Assembly: GCA_963669155.1 (NCBI GenBank)
Contig: OZ022583.1
Coordinates: forward strand, 17,354,805 to 17,418,804
Source: Arbacia lixula
Lineage: Eukaryota; Echinodermata; Echinoidea; Arbacioida; Arbaciidae
Direction: 5' to 3'
Length of the DNA: 64,000 nt
Part shown: piece by piece, positions 22,045 to 32,512 of the stretch
Layout: the number at the start of each line of letters is the position of its first letter
How positions within the stretch are numbered: position 1 is the stretch's first letter
Translations under genes and position numbers: made by a program
The notes under the pieces: generated by a model
The model's database searches: none
What the model was told of the DNA's origin: nothing
What the model saw: the letters and a program-made list of their open reading frames with translations, nothing else

Positions 22045-25000
22045 GTTTTGTACAGTACAATTACTTTATTTTCTGTTTTTGACCACGGAATGATTATTTT
22101 TCGTATAGATTTGTGTGCCAAAACGTATTTTTAATGATGTATTAAATGCACAGGTAAAAGGATGCATGTCATTGAGAAAATACACATTTTCGAGAAAAAA
22201 CAATCGTACACAACATAATGGGAGAGCACCTCGCACGTGATGTCACAAAATAGAGACTTGAAAAGATCATAGCTTTCTTACCTTTTGACGGATTTTCATC
22301 AAACCTTCACGGATATGTTTTCTTCGTGTGTCTCCTTTTATTAAAACTAGCCTAAGTTCAGGATGAAATATCCCTTTAGTGGTGCTTGCATGTCTCCATC
22401 TGTTTTGCACTAATCTTCTTCTCGTCATGCAGTGAATATACATTGGTTGATGCTATGTCATGCCATTTACCTATTATAGACACACACAAAAAAAGTAAGT
22501 CCACCCCCCCCCCCCCCACCCCCAAGCAAAATAGCATAACTTTTTATCGAAGAGGTTTCGGGCAAAATGATTGGGCAGGACTGTTCTTTAAGTTATTGAC
22601 TAACTTATGTGGGAAAAATTAAGTGAACATTATTCACTGTGTAGAATCCTCTCCCTTCATGGCTTTTGGGTCGTTACGATAGGAGTGGTGTGTGCCAAAA
22701 AATTAGTGTTATATAGCTATGTTGGAATGAAAAAGCGGGATTATTTAACACATAATGACAAAATTACACTCTAGAAGATTAGCCGCTTCCTTTTTATGAA
22801 TCCACCCCTCTCCTCCATGCCCTCACCCTGCCCCCCCCCCCCCCCAGTACTCCTATCATGGCCTATGGATTCAATACCCACCCTACTTGCTCACATTTTC
22901 TCGCGTGGGCAGGTTCCAGGTTTTGCGTGTTGTTCCGACCACGCCTGAGCAGCTGAGGGGTCTTGTGGAGCTACAGCAGGGGCGCCATGGCTTCGACCTG
23001 GTGAGTTATGGTCTGACGCTGGAAACATGAGCGTCTTACCGTTAAAGGGTTACTAAATTAGAAAAATAAGTTCCCACTAATCTATGTAAAATTATCCACT
23101 AAAAAAGAATTGCCGCAATAAAGTCTCATTTTGACGAAAATTTTAAAAAAAATGCACGCCTCCAGTGACGTATGAGAAGTCAAAATTCCATAGATAGTAC
23201 GGAAGTCAACAATAGACCATTTTCGTATGTATTCACCACTTTCCCCCTAACTGCGTAGTAACGCGTTATTGCATTCACCTGTATCTTGTCATTCAGATTC
23301 AATGGATGGAATGCACTTTGAATCTATTAGTTGTTGCTACTCAGACAAACCTCGGACAAGCTTTGAGGTTCCCATTGGTAATGTATTGTTTGAATTTCGT
23401 GAATAAAACATTTTATTTACGCCGCTTGCATTTATGGAATTTTGACTTCTCATACGTCACTGGAGGCGTGCTTTTTTCAAACTCTCGTCAAAATGAGACT
23501 TTATTGCGGCAAACGAATGTGAAATTTGTTTTTAGTGGATAATTTTACATAGATTAATGGGAACTTATTTTTCTAATTTAGTAACCCTTTAAGTCATCGT
23601 GTGCCAGACGAAGCTGTTCGTAAGCTATATAAACCTTATAAAGAACAGGTCTGTACTTGTGCTAAATCAGATTCTCGAACATATGTACGCGTTATGCCTA
23701 ATTCCCACTGTCGTGCGATCCAGTAGAAACGCCATGATTGTAAGTACTACATGACTTTGTGCCCTCAGATGAAGATGGCTCAATGGGGCGCTTTCAATTT
23801 TGTCAGGTAAAAATGTGTCTCGCGAACCTATCTCTGTTGTAAATAAGATCGATATGTCAATCTGTTTGAAAAAATAGACAGAGAAATAGAAGATCTGGCT
23901 TGGCTGATGATAATGAACCAATAGCCAAGCCTTCCTTTCTCTTGCTTATTGTAAGCATTACTCCCCAGTAGGGCAGGTACTTGTTCTTTGAATATATAAT
24001 TACCATCACGATATTTGCTCTGGCATCGTTTTTGTATTCCCTTCAGATTTTACCAACGGTAATGGAGCGCACGCAGAAATGCAAAGAACTGATTTTGTTA
24101 TGAAAAGAATGAACTAAGAATAAACAAACAGACTTACGGCTTAAAGGGTGACCTCCCATTAATGACATATGTAGGCACTGGTAGTGCGACGTATTAAGAT
24201 CAATTACGTAACATGCTACTAATACAATGATTTTAATTAATCAAATTAACATGTGATCTTTGAAATTATAGGTCGACTTCTGGCGGGAGGCTACAGACTC
24301 GTCCCTCATCCAACCAGTCGACCTCATGGTTCCCCCGACGATCGTCAACCACGCATACGACGTCCTCACCGCCCTCCATCTCGACGTCGAGGTCGTGATC
24401 GGCGATGTCGGTGAGCTCATTTCGAGCCAGATGTCCAGCATTCGAAACAGGCGTGATGAGCAATCAATCGGGACATCAAGTCTCGCCGACTTCGACTACG
24501 CGGTCTACCATACGTACGATGAGGTGGGAAGCAGTGTTTACTGGAAAGAAAATGATGTGAAGTTATGACGTAATCGGCTTAATGGTTTTATTGATATTGG
24601 CTATGTTTTCTTATACTCTATTTATTATGTTTAAATGCAATAGATAGAAGTCACACAAATGGTAACGGGGGCTGTAATCGTGTCAGAGCGTCCTGTTGTC
24701 CAGACTCAGACCAAACTAATTTCAACGACGATATAATCTTGACACAATTCCTTACTATGAAAACAGAACAGATGAGAGAAATTGTAATCATAAAACTAAC
24801 TGAAAATGTAAATTGCTTCCATATTCAAATGTAATGTACAAATTGCATGAAGGAATCGTCTCAAAGTGATAGTCGTGATTCAAAGTACTGGGCACCGTTG
24901 CATAAAACTTACCATTAAAGATAACTCTACCATGAATGGTAACTACCATGGTAACACTGCTGGACAGCCATTCAAATTCAACGTTTCCATAGAAGTTGCC

Positions 25001-28000
25001 ATTGATAGCAAAGTTACCATCAATGGTATGTTTTATGCAACAGGGCCCTGGAATCGCACGAGAACTGCTCAGCCGTCATCGTACCACTACATCGTAACTT
25101 TATCCTGCTTGGTTTCCACGCTGTAGGACTATAGTCTATTACAATACGTTCAGGTCTCATCTGGGCCCCGTTGCATAAAATTTACCCTTAAGGGTAACCA
25201 TGTGATCAATGGTAACTGGTAACTACAGTGGTAACATCGCTCGACAGCCAATCAAATACAAGGTTTCTATAGAAGTTGCCATTGGTAGCAAAATGATCAT
25301 CAATGGTAAGTTTTATGCAACAGGTCCTTGGCCTGATACTGACAAGACCACTCTAACCCGGTCTACTGGAGAGCATGTAGAGGGTTATTTATGTTATAAG
25401 CATACTTTTGGATCAGAAATGATCAAAGTAAACCTAAAAGAACCAGGCAACATTCCGATGTTGATGAAACGTTTCTCTTCTCGTCACGTTTTCATGCCCG
25501 TCTCCTACGTATTGCCTTCCATCAGATCCAACAGTGGGTGGCTGATATTACGACCGAGTACAGTGACGTCACATCCCACTTTCAGCTCACGACGTCATAC
25601 GAGGGCCGACCGATAAACGGATTCCGCGTAAGTCTTCCACAAGCAAAAGCAATGACATTATGATTATGAAAATGAGAATGATGATAGCAAGGCTATGATA
25701 ACATTGACGATACTATCAATATCAATGTTAATCATCAGAGTCGTCATGAATGTGTTACTATTGATATTTCTAAACATGTTACAGCGAATATTACTGATTA
25801 CTGTACTGATACTTATTAATGATGGGAAGCTGGTGATAAAAAATTATGGTTTAGTGTTTTAAAACAGCCCAAACTTAAATGGATCGTATGTATAACACTT
25901 AAGTAACAATTGTTATGCGGTTGTACAATGATTCTGAACCAATTGTACAACTAATATTATAATGTAACATAGTGACTTGTACTATCATATTTATGTATAC
26001 GTGTTTCGTTCCATCGTTTTTGACTAAAAATGCGATATAAAAATGAGATTTATAAGAAAATTTGTCGAATTATTATATTACCATACATGGATTATTTTGG
26101 CTACTGGTTTGCCATTACTGTACGAAGAGATGAGTTATAGTTATATCATGTTATTGAATTGAATTTATTAACAACAGCAACAATAACAATACAAAAACTT
26201 GTATGTACATGAATGAAGTAACAAAGAAAGAAACAAAGAAATAAACAAACAAACAAAACTGGCAAGAATCTAACAATGAATCTAGAAATGAAGCATGTTA
26301 CTTGTGACACAGTATTTTAAAGAATTTGTACAAAAGTGAAAACGTTGATAATGAAGTTGTTAACGTGAATCAGCTCTACGTGAATCACGCTCTACTAGCA
26401 CAAGTGCTAGTAGAGCGTGATTCCTTAAATTCTTTGGTACGGCAATAATGAAAGAAGTATCGCATGTTATGGACTTCACTATTTCGATAGTAATAAGAGC
26501 TTACCACATATATCAATTTCGAGCTTCTTTTTTCTTTTTTTATAGATTCGTGGCAGGAATAGTCCATCGACTGGGACGCCCCCACCGGCTGTATGGTTCG
26601 AAGGCGGTATCCATGCTCGTGAGTGGATCAGCCCAGCTACAGTGATGTGGTTCACGGCAAAGGTATGGACACTCACCGACACCCCCCCCCCCCCCCCACT
26701 CCGCCCCCATTTCTCCCATGAATATTACTAATTGTTGTTTTAGTTTTATTTATGTTCCCCATTTCTCCCATTGAATATTACTAATTGTTGTTTTAGTTTT
26801 ATTTATGTTCCCCATTTCTCCCATTGAATATTACTAATTGTTGTTTTAGTTTTATTTATGTTTTTAACTAGAACACATTCGGTTTACGATAATTGTAATA
26901 GTATTACAATCCGAATTGTGTTGCAATTTATGAAATTGGAAAGTTGACGGATTTAAACATTTGTGACATTTCATTTTTTTTTGAAATTATCCATTAGAAT
27001 TCTATTTAGGTTCTCACTTTTGACAAATTATGACCACTAATTATTGAACAATTGTAAAATGCATTTCATTTTCAATAATCATCATGCCGATTTTCAGCTT
27101 CGACATTATTTAGGAAACATAATCAGATGACTTTCTTTCCCGTTAATGCATGTAACCCTTTCTCAAAAATAGAAAATCTAATTGAACGAATCAAAAGAAT
27201 AGCAATTGATGAGATGTCACAGAAACGCGTTCCCAACTAGTTTGATACATCTTTTCTATATACCATGTAAATTGTAGCCTGATTGAAGCTGTAACGTCTA
27301 GATTATTACCAATAAAAGGTGTTTAACACCTAATATCATTGAGAAACAAAATCCAATACTAGTGTAATGTTCCTCCTTCACTTACTGTAGTCAAATATTC
27401 GGAATATGGTTTTAAAAAACATTACCAAATCCATTGTAAAATATGAATTGTCACGGTCACTTGTCTAATCAACAGGCATATACAGTACCGAAGTGGTATC
27501 GTCATAATGGGCATGCTGTCAAGACAACTGGTTCTAAACAAAATCACTCCAGTGAGAGGTTCACCGCACTGATATTATGTAATGGGCTAGTGTCGGGCAC
27601 CTTCAATTAGATTCCCCGCTGTGATTAAAGCTGCTTGCTCTTACCCGCATAATTTAGAACCAGTTGTCTTGACAATAATGCTCAAATGACGTCACACTTC
27701 GGTACTGTGTACCATGCGAATGACTCGTTATCATCTCATTTATGTTTACTCCACTATACCAGCTGCTGCAGGAGTATGAGAACGGGGACTCCCTAGCCGT
27801 CAGTATGTTCGACAACATGGATTGGTACATTGTCCCCTCGCTCAACGCTGATGGCTACATCTATACGTGGACGACTGTAAGTTCGGATTGATGTTTGGAA
27901 TCATCTAGCCGATCGAAGCAGGACAGGCAAAGCAATCGTAGAAGAAAGGCTGGATAAATTGGTTGCTAAACTCTGAAATACGCTTGTCTTTGTGTTTGGT

Positions 28001-31000
28001 GTCCATGCACGCAATCTGTCCACGCACTCGGACACTCGAATGAACCCTAAATAATGAGCCTTCGGATTAACAATGTTAAACAAACCCGATTTCAATTTCG
28101 GATTAACGAGCCCCAAGGTAAAAAAAATATGTATCTTTACTTTTAATGCATGTCTATACCTATCTATCCATTTATCGAAATCTAGATATCTTTCACAAAC
28201 ATTTTTATATATATTTATCTAGCATAACTACTTTCACTGCTGGAGGAAAGCATCATCACAAGTACACTCCCATGTTACTTGTTAAAACCAACTTAGGTCT
28301 ATTTTCCTTTTTCTTCTTCCTTAGGACCGGCTGTGGAGGAAGACCCGTTCAGATAACTCCGAAACGGGCAGCGGCTGCAGTGGGGCCGATCCCAACCGGA
28401 ACTTCCCCTTCGGTTGGGGAGGCAAGTGATCTTCTACCGCGCCAAATAGAGTACCGACGTTGTGTCGTTATAATTATGAACATGTTGTCAAGACAACTGG
28501 TTCTAAACTAAATCACTCCAATGAGAGGTTTACCAGTCCGACATTGTCTAGCGGCCTAGTGTCGGACACTCCCAATTATAGTGCCCGCTGTGATCACCTC
28601 TGCTTGCTCTACCCGCATAGTTTATAACCAGTTGCCATGACAATCATGCTCAAATGACGTCACACTGTGGGACAAGTACATCATGCGGTATCATTCTGTT
28701 CCATTGTATGGCCCGTATTACCGACAGGGTTGTATTCATTGTATATGACACTCTAAATGCCTGTTTGATACCGTTGAAAGCTAGATAACCTTCTTAGGTG
28801 AGCCATGGCGGTCGGCATGTCACACCCGGTTTCCAGGATAGGCTTCCAGCCTGCTCTTTATAGAGTAGTAAATTGAGGTATTCAACGTGCATACAGTGGG
28901 GCTTTTCTCTATACATCTCCGTTTAACGTCCTATCCGCGGGACGGAGTGTTCTCCCACAAGGAGGGGAGGCGCGAAAACGCGCAACGCTGGCTCTGTTGC
29001 AAGGACTTATCTCTACACGTGACGTGATAACCACTGACTAACACTGTCCTGCACTAATTACCCATTGTGTGCCACATAGAATACAGAATACATGGGATTT
29101 GTGTGTATTACACTTACAAAAGTACGTCACTGGCACATACAGAGATAAACATGAAAAGTAATTGCATATTTGTAAAAAAAAAAAAAATAAGAAGAAAAAA
29201 AAGAAAATGTATTTGCTTCATTAAAATCAATATCACTCATAGAGCTATATTTAAAATATAGCTCTATTATATCACTATACGTTTCGGTTATCAATGCATA
29301 GATGTAATGTGTAATTATGACAGTGAATGCAGTCATTGAATTGAGCATTTGAAATTGTAGGTGGAGGTACTAGTCCATTCCCGTGCTCGAATATCTACCA
29401 CGGCGCCAGTCCACTATCCGAGGTGGAGGTCGAGGGCGTGGTCGACTACCTCCGAGAACTGAAGGCCGGCGGTCAAGACTTCCACGTATTCATGGACTGG
29501 CATAGCTACGGACAGTACTTCCTGTCCCCCTGGTCGTACTCCGCGACGGCCCCGAACCCGGCCGACTACGATGCCATGGTAAGAATATCATTGTAAAAGG
29601 TTAAATAGGGATAGCTTAATTGTGACCGAGTCTTGACCACTGACCTTGACCTCTCTATCAGTGGTCTTGACCAAGCTCCAATTATTGTTTGCTTTAGGAT
29701 CATGTGAATGAATCACTTCGAAATGCTGTAAAAGGAGACCTGGGCCCCGTTGCATAAAACTTACCATTTATAGTACCTGTATTAATAGAATTTTTCTTTA
29801 CAATGGCAACTCATATGGAAACCTTGGATTTGATTGGCTATAGAGCGCTCTTACCATGGTAGGTACCATTGATGGCGGGACCCTGGACAGCCCCCCCCCC
29901 CCCCCCCCATGACATCAGAACGGTTTTTTCACGAGGGGCCCGTAATTTATATTACCTTCCCTTATCTTCGAAAACAAAAGGGGAGTGTAAAATGGATAGG
30001 TGGAAATGGAGTTGAGGGTAAATAAACGCAACAAAAAAGCAAAATAGCATAACTTTTTATGCAAGAAATTTTGGGCAAAATAATTTGATATGATTGTTTC
30101 TTACCTTATTTACTAAGTTATGTGTAAAAATCACATTAATCCAATAATTAATGCATGAGTGGGCAAATTTTAAAGGAAAAATGTCACATTTCAACAGTCA
30201 CAAGGGTAATTTTGGGATTCTTTTATATTAATTTTTGATGAATTCCATTTCTGGTGCATAATTTATGTCCTGTCAATGTTTATCATCCATCTCTCGATGC
30301 ACTGACACCTTAACCCATTGTTCTGGTTGAGTGAACACCGTTTACCAGATACTCATCCCTCCTGAGTTTGAACCTTTTAAAGGGCATATACTGTACTGGG
30401 AAGGCAAAAAAGCCTTTAAAATGTAATTGTTAGCAATCTTCTTGCCAATGGTCTTAAATTCATGTATTGTCTATTTTAGAAGCTTGCTGAAAGTTATTTG
30501 CCCTCAAATGATCCACATATGGAGTAATTAATGATTAATGATTAAATCCTCAAAATGTTCGGCCCTAACATTTTGAGGATTTGTGATTTAATCACTAATT
30601 ACTCCAAATGTAGATCATTTGAGGGCAAACAACTTTCAGCAAGCTTCTAAAATTGACAATACATGAATTTAAGACCATTGGCAAGAAGATTGCTAACATT
30701 TACATTTTAAAGGCTTTTTTGCCTTTCCAGTACAGTATATGCCCTTTAAAAACCCTTTATTTTGGTGAAAAATACAATTCTGGATATTTTGACAAAATGT
30801 ATTATGACCTGTTATGGAAACATAAGAAGTCATTTTCGTATCATGGTTAAGTGAATACACTTTTAAAATCGCACATGAAATGCCAAAATGTATTGTTAAA
30901 CAACAAACAATTACCCTTGTGACTTTTGAAAAGTTACAATTTTGCTTTGAATGTGTGCTCACTCATGCATGACTGAGTGGATTAAGATGAATTTCACACA

Positions 31001-31983
31001 GAAGTTAGTCAATAAGTTAACAAACAATCCTGCCAAATTATTTTGTCCAAAACCCCTACGATAAAAAAAGTTATGCTATTTTGCTTAGGGGGGGGGGGAC
31101 TTACTTTTTTTGTTGTGTTTGTATAAAGTGACTTTGTTTTTGTTTTTTCGTGTCTATCTGTGTAAAGAAAATGTTACCCTTATAATGCTTCTTGTATTAT
31201 ATACATTATAATAGTACATTCTTTCACTGTGATAGTATCAATCATTTTCTCTTCATTACTGTTAGACCCCTCTGAATTAAAGCTATGTTATGTAACAGAC
31301 CTGAATCAGGACAAATCAACTCTCATATTCACTACGTCAATATCCATACACTTCCATTGACAGTTCGTCAAGTAGGCCTATTCAATTGAAAGGCGAAGAA
31401 TATCTCGGCGATAATCACGGGAACGCCTTGTGAGTCGTTTGTTTTATTTCTGTAATTTTTCCTACGATATCTAGATATATATTGAAGGTAAAAGACAAAA
31501 GACGCTGACTCCAGCCTTTTTTTAATGTCCTCCGCAGATGATGATGGCACACGCCGCTGAGGATGCAATCTTTGCCGTTCATGGCACGGTCTTCCAAAGC
31601 GGCTCCTCCATCGAACTGCTAAGTATGCACTGCTTTGAGACATCTAGACATCTCTCTCTCTCCATATTTATTTTGTCATTCATCATCTAACATGTCTAAC
31701 GTCAACCATGACATAAATCATCTTCGACATTCTCGAAATATCTCTGGGAATAATGTAAAATGTATTTACATCCATCATCCCAAAAAGTTTCACCAACAGA
31801 TCCCAGTACGCAGTATAGTATTATTGTCGGATGAGGGTGTGTAAATACAAAGGGGTGTCCATAGTTAGGGCTAATTAAGCTTTTAGTGGATGATGAGTAC
31901 GATTGCCAAGTCTGTCAGGTTCTCATGACAGAGTTTAAGTCCTACTTGACACACTCACAAAGGTTTAACTGGGGATAAGTTAT

Positions 31984-32019
<36 letters not shown>

Positions 32020-32349
32020 TACTTTTTAGGGTGTCCCTTGGGAGATTTAGTGGATGTGCTGAATTAAACGTGCAGCGATCAATTTGGAGCATTAAGTACC
32101 CATTTTCCACACGATTCAGATGAAGCCGCTGGGTCGAGCAAGGATTGGGGGTACGTCGCCTTCGACCCCACGGACAAGCTTCGAGGTGGTCTAGGGGCCA
32201 AGTACTCGTACACCGTGGAACTACGTGATAAGGGCCAGTACGGCTTCCTACTTCCCGAGGATCAGATCCAAGCAGTGGGAGAAGAGATGTATGAAGGAGT
32301 GCGGGCAATTGGAGATTACATTCTTCGGGAGCTTGGCTTCATTCAGTAG
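21712..32349 (+). CDS. M14A procarboxypeptidase (CPO/CPA-like), gene 2, 10 exons, 465 aa
   Basis: Tandem paralogue of gene 1 with identical intron phases. Exons: 21712-21806, 22913-23000, 24272-24523, 25526-25627, 26546-26662, 27763-27876, 28325-28421, 29361-29578, 31538-31622, 32120-32349. Residues 1 to about 25 form a signal peptide and about 26-122 the propeptide, with basic site N-R-R122. Zinc ligands are H202, E205 (HAREW) and H336 (DWHSY). R261, N280, R281 and Y338 match CPA R127, N144, R145 and Y198; C274 and C297 fit the disulfide. Catalytic Glu is E423 in VELRD. K397 occupies position 255. The position of Tyr248 is Asn390 (split codon A|AT), a replacement of a near-invariant residue, so activity may be altered. 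Intron 7 uses a GC donor. The gene is otherwise intact with no internal stops. Confidence 0.94.
21875..22378. mobile_element. AAAGGG-family MITE in gene 2 intron 1
   Basis: About 500 bp with inverted ends (CACCCTGAAG... and ...TTCAGGATGAAATATCCCTTTA). The interior closely matches 33560-34064 (GTCAAAGGATAA, TGACGTCACGT, CATCAAACCTTCAC). A (CT)n run at about 22014-22040 lies inside. Confidence 0.65.
22484..22640. mobile_element. solo end of the long-hairpin element
   Basis: AAAAAAAGTAAGTCC, a C run, then AGCAAAATAGCATAACTTTT match the reverse complement of the right end of the 30027-31118 element. Only one terminus is present. Confidence 0.65.
22913..23000 (+). CDS. gene 2 exon 2 (propeptide start)
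   Basis: Encodes FQVLRVVPTTPEQLRGL...FDL. Acceptor GGGCAG, donor CTG|GTGAGT, phase 0. Confidence 0.92.
23046..23588. mobile_element. TTAA-flanked hairpin MITE in gene 2 intron 2
   Basis: Two arms of about 150 bp are inverted repeats (AGGGTTACTAAATTAGAAAA...CTCCAGTGACGTATGAGAAG) and both ends are bordered by TTAA (23042-23045, 23589-23592). The 543-bp body encodes nothing. Confidence 0.85.
24272..24523 (+). CDS. gene 2 exon 3 (propeptide and mature start)
   Basis: Encodes residues 62-145, with PVDLMVPP, VVIGDVGELI, the basic stretch RNRR and the mature start FDYAVYHTYDE. The donor GAG|GTGGGA is weaker than in gene 1. Confidence 0.94.
24889..25051. mobile_element. GGGCCC-TTGCATAAAA MITE, copy 1
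   Basis: Inverted ends GGGCACCGTTGCATAAAA and TTTTATGCAACAGGGCCC enclose TACCAT/ATGGTAA-rich sequence. Copy 2 lies about 110 bp downstream in the same orientation. Confidence 0.8.
25161..25330. mobile_element. GGGCCC-TTGCATAAAA MITE, copy 2
   Basis: CTGGGCCCCGTTGCATAAAA at the left and TTTTATGCAACAGG at the right. Shares the central ATAGAAGTTGCCATTG phrase with copy 1. Confidence 0.8.
25526..25627 (+). CDS. gene 2 exon 4
   Basis: Encodes residues 146-179 (IQQWVADITTEY...YEGRPINGFR). Acceptor CATCAG, donor CGC|GTAAGT, phase 0; same length as in gene 1. Confidence 0.95.
26382..26423. repeat. perfect 42-bp palindrome
   Basis: Arms GAATCACGCTCTACTAGCAC and its exact complement are separated by AA. 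It lies in intron 4, about 120 bp before exon 5. Confidence 0.95.
26546..26662 (+). CDS. gene 2 exon 5 (first zinc ligands)
   Basis: Encodes residues 180-218 with [14 protein letters not shown] (H202, E205). Two codons longer than in gene 1. Donor AAG|GTATGG. Confidence 0.97.
26705..26862 (+). repeat. 53-bp minisatellite, 3 copies
   Basis: The unit starting CCCCATTTCTCCCATTGAAT repeats at 26705, 26757 and 26810. Copies differ by one missing T in the first. A C run at about 26681-26697 precedes it. Confidence 0.95.
27483..27717 (+). mobile_element. GTACCGAAGTG-family MITE in intron 5
   Basis: CAGTACCGAAGTGG at the left, CACTTCGGTACTG at the right. Internal inverted GTCAAGACAACTGGTTCTAAAC / TTTAGAACCAGTTGTCTTGAC. 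It ends 45 bp before exon 6. Confidence 0.85.
27763..27876 (+). CDS. gene 2 exon 6
   Basis: Encodes residues 219-256 with [19 protein letters not shown]. Same 114-nt length as gene 1 exon 6. Donor ACT|GTAAGT. Confidence 0.96.
28325..28421 (+). CDS. gene 2 exon 7 with GC splice donor
   Basis: Encodes residues 257-288 plus one base: RLWRKTRS and C274...DPNRNF. The only phase-compatible end is GGAG|GCAAGT, a strong GC-type donor. The next GT (28426) would break the frame. Confidence 0.93.
28449..28675 (+). mobile_element. GTACCGAAGTG-family MITE in intron 7
   Basis: GAGTACCGACGTTGTGTCG start, internal GGCCTAGTGTCGGACAC, and TGACGTCACACTG end. It begins 28 bp after the exon 7 donor. With the intron 5 copy it brackets exons 6-7. 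Confidence 0.82.
29239..29267. repeat. perfect 29-bp palindrome
   Basis: ATAGAGCTATATTT, one central A, then the exact complement. In intron 7, about 95 bp before exon 8. Confidence 0.9.
29361..29578 (+). CDS. gene 2 exon 8 (third zinc ligand)
   Basis: Encodes the end of G289 through M361, with C297 and VFMDWHSYGQ (H336, Y338). Exactly 218 nt as in gene 1. Donor ATG|GTAAGA. Confidence 0.96.
29740..29886. mobile_element. GGGCCC-TTGCATAAAA MITE, copy 3
   Basis: Left end CTGGGCCCCGTTGCATAAAA is intact. The right end (GGGACCCTGG) has decayed and is followed by a poly(C) run. Confidence 0.65.
30027..31118. mobile_element. 1.1-kb hairpin element in gene 2 intron 8
   Basis: Almost entirely a palindrome centred near 30563. 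The inner arms (about 30374-30560 versus 30565-30750) are nearly identical, e.g. CCTCAAAATGTT / AACATTTTGAGG and GAAGCTTGCTGAAAGTT. The outer arms diverge more but keep AGCAAAATAGCATAACTTTT at both ends. No coding capacity. Confidence 0.88.
31538..31622 (+). CDS. gene 2 exon 9
   Basis: Encodes residues 362-389 plus the first base (A) of codon 390. Donor TAA|GTATGC, phase 1. No other GT nearby preserves phase. Confidence 0.92.
31983..32021. repeat. (TA)n microsatellite
   Basis: About 38 bp of TA with one interruption, in intron 9. Confidence 0.9.
32120..32349 (+). CDS. gene 2 exon 10 (specificity loop, catalytic Glu, stop)
   Basis: Encodes N390 to Q465 and TAG (32347-32349). Contains GSSKDWG (K397 = position 255), the 11-residue insertion, [10 protein letters not shown] with E423, and a C-terminus four residues longer than gene 1. 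Confidence 0.95.
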
Positions 32350-32512
32350 GCGCTCGGGTTCACCATTTATGCATGCGTTAGGCTTAATTTCGTTTGCGCT
32401 CGGGTCCATCTCGTAGGCGTTCGGCTTAATCTCGTAGGTGATCGGATTCATCTCATAGGCGCTCGGGTTCATCTCGTCGGCGCTCGGGTTTATCTCGAAG
32501 GCAATTGACTTC
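32350..32512 (+). repeat. 21-bp minisatellite directly after the gene 2 stop codon
   Basis: Units such as GCGCTCGGGTTCATCTCGTAG repeat with period 21, best preserved at about 32394-32512. They follow the TAG immediately. The frame after the stop stays open to a TGA near 32508. Confidence 0.85.
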
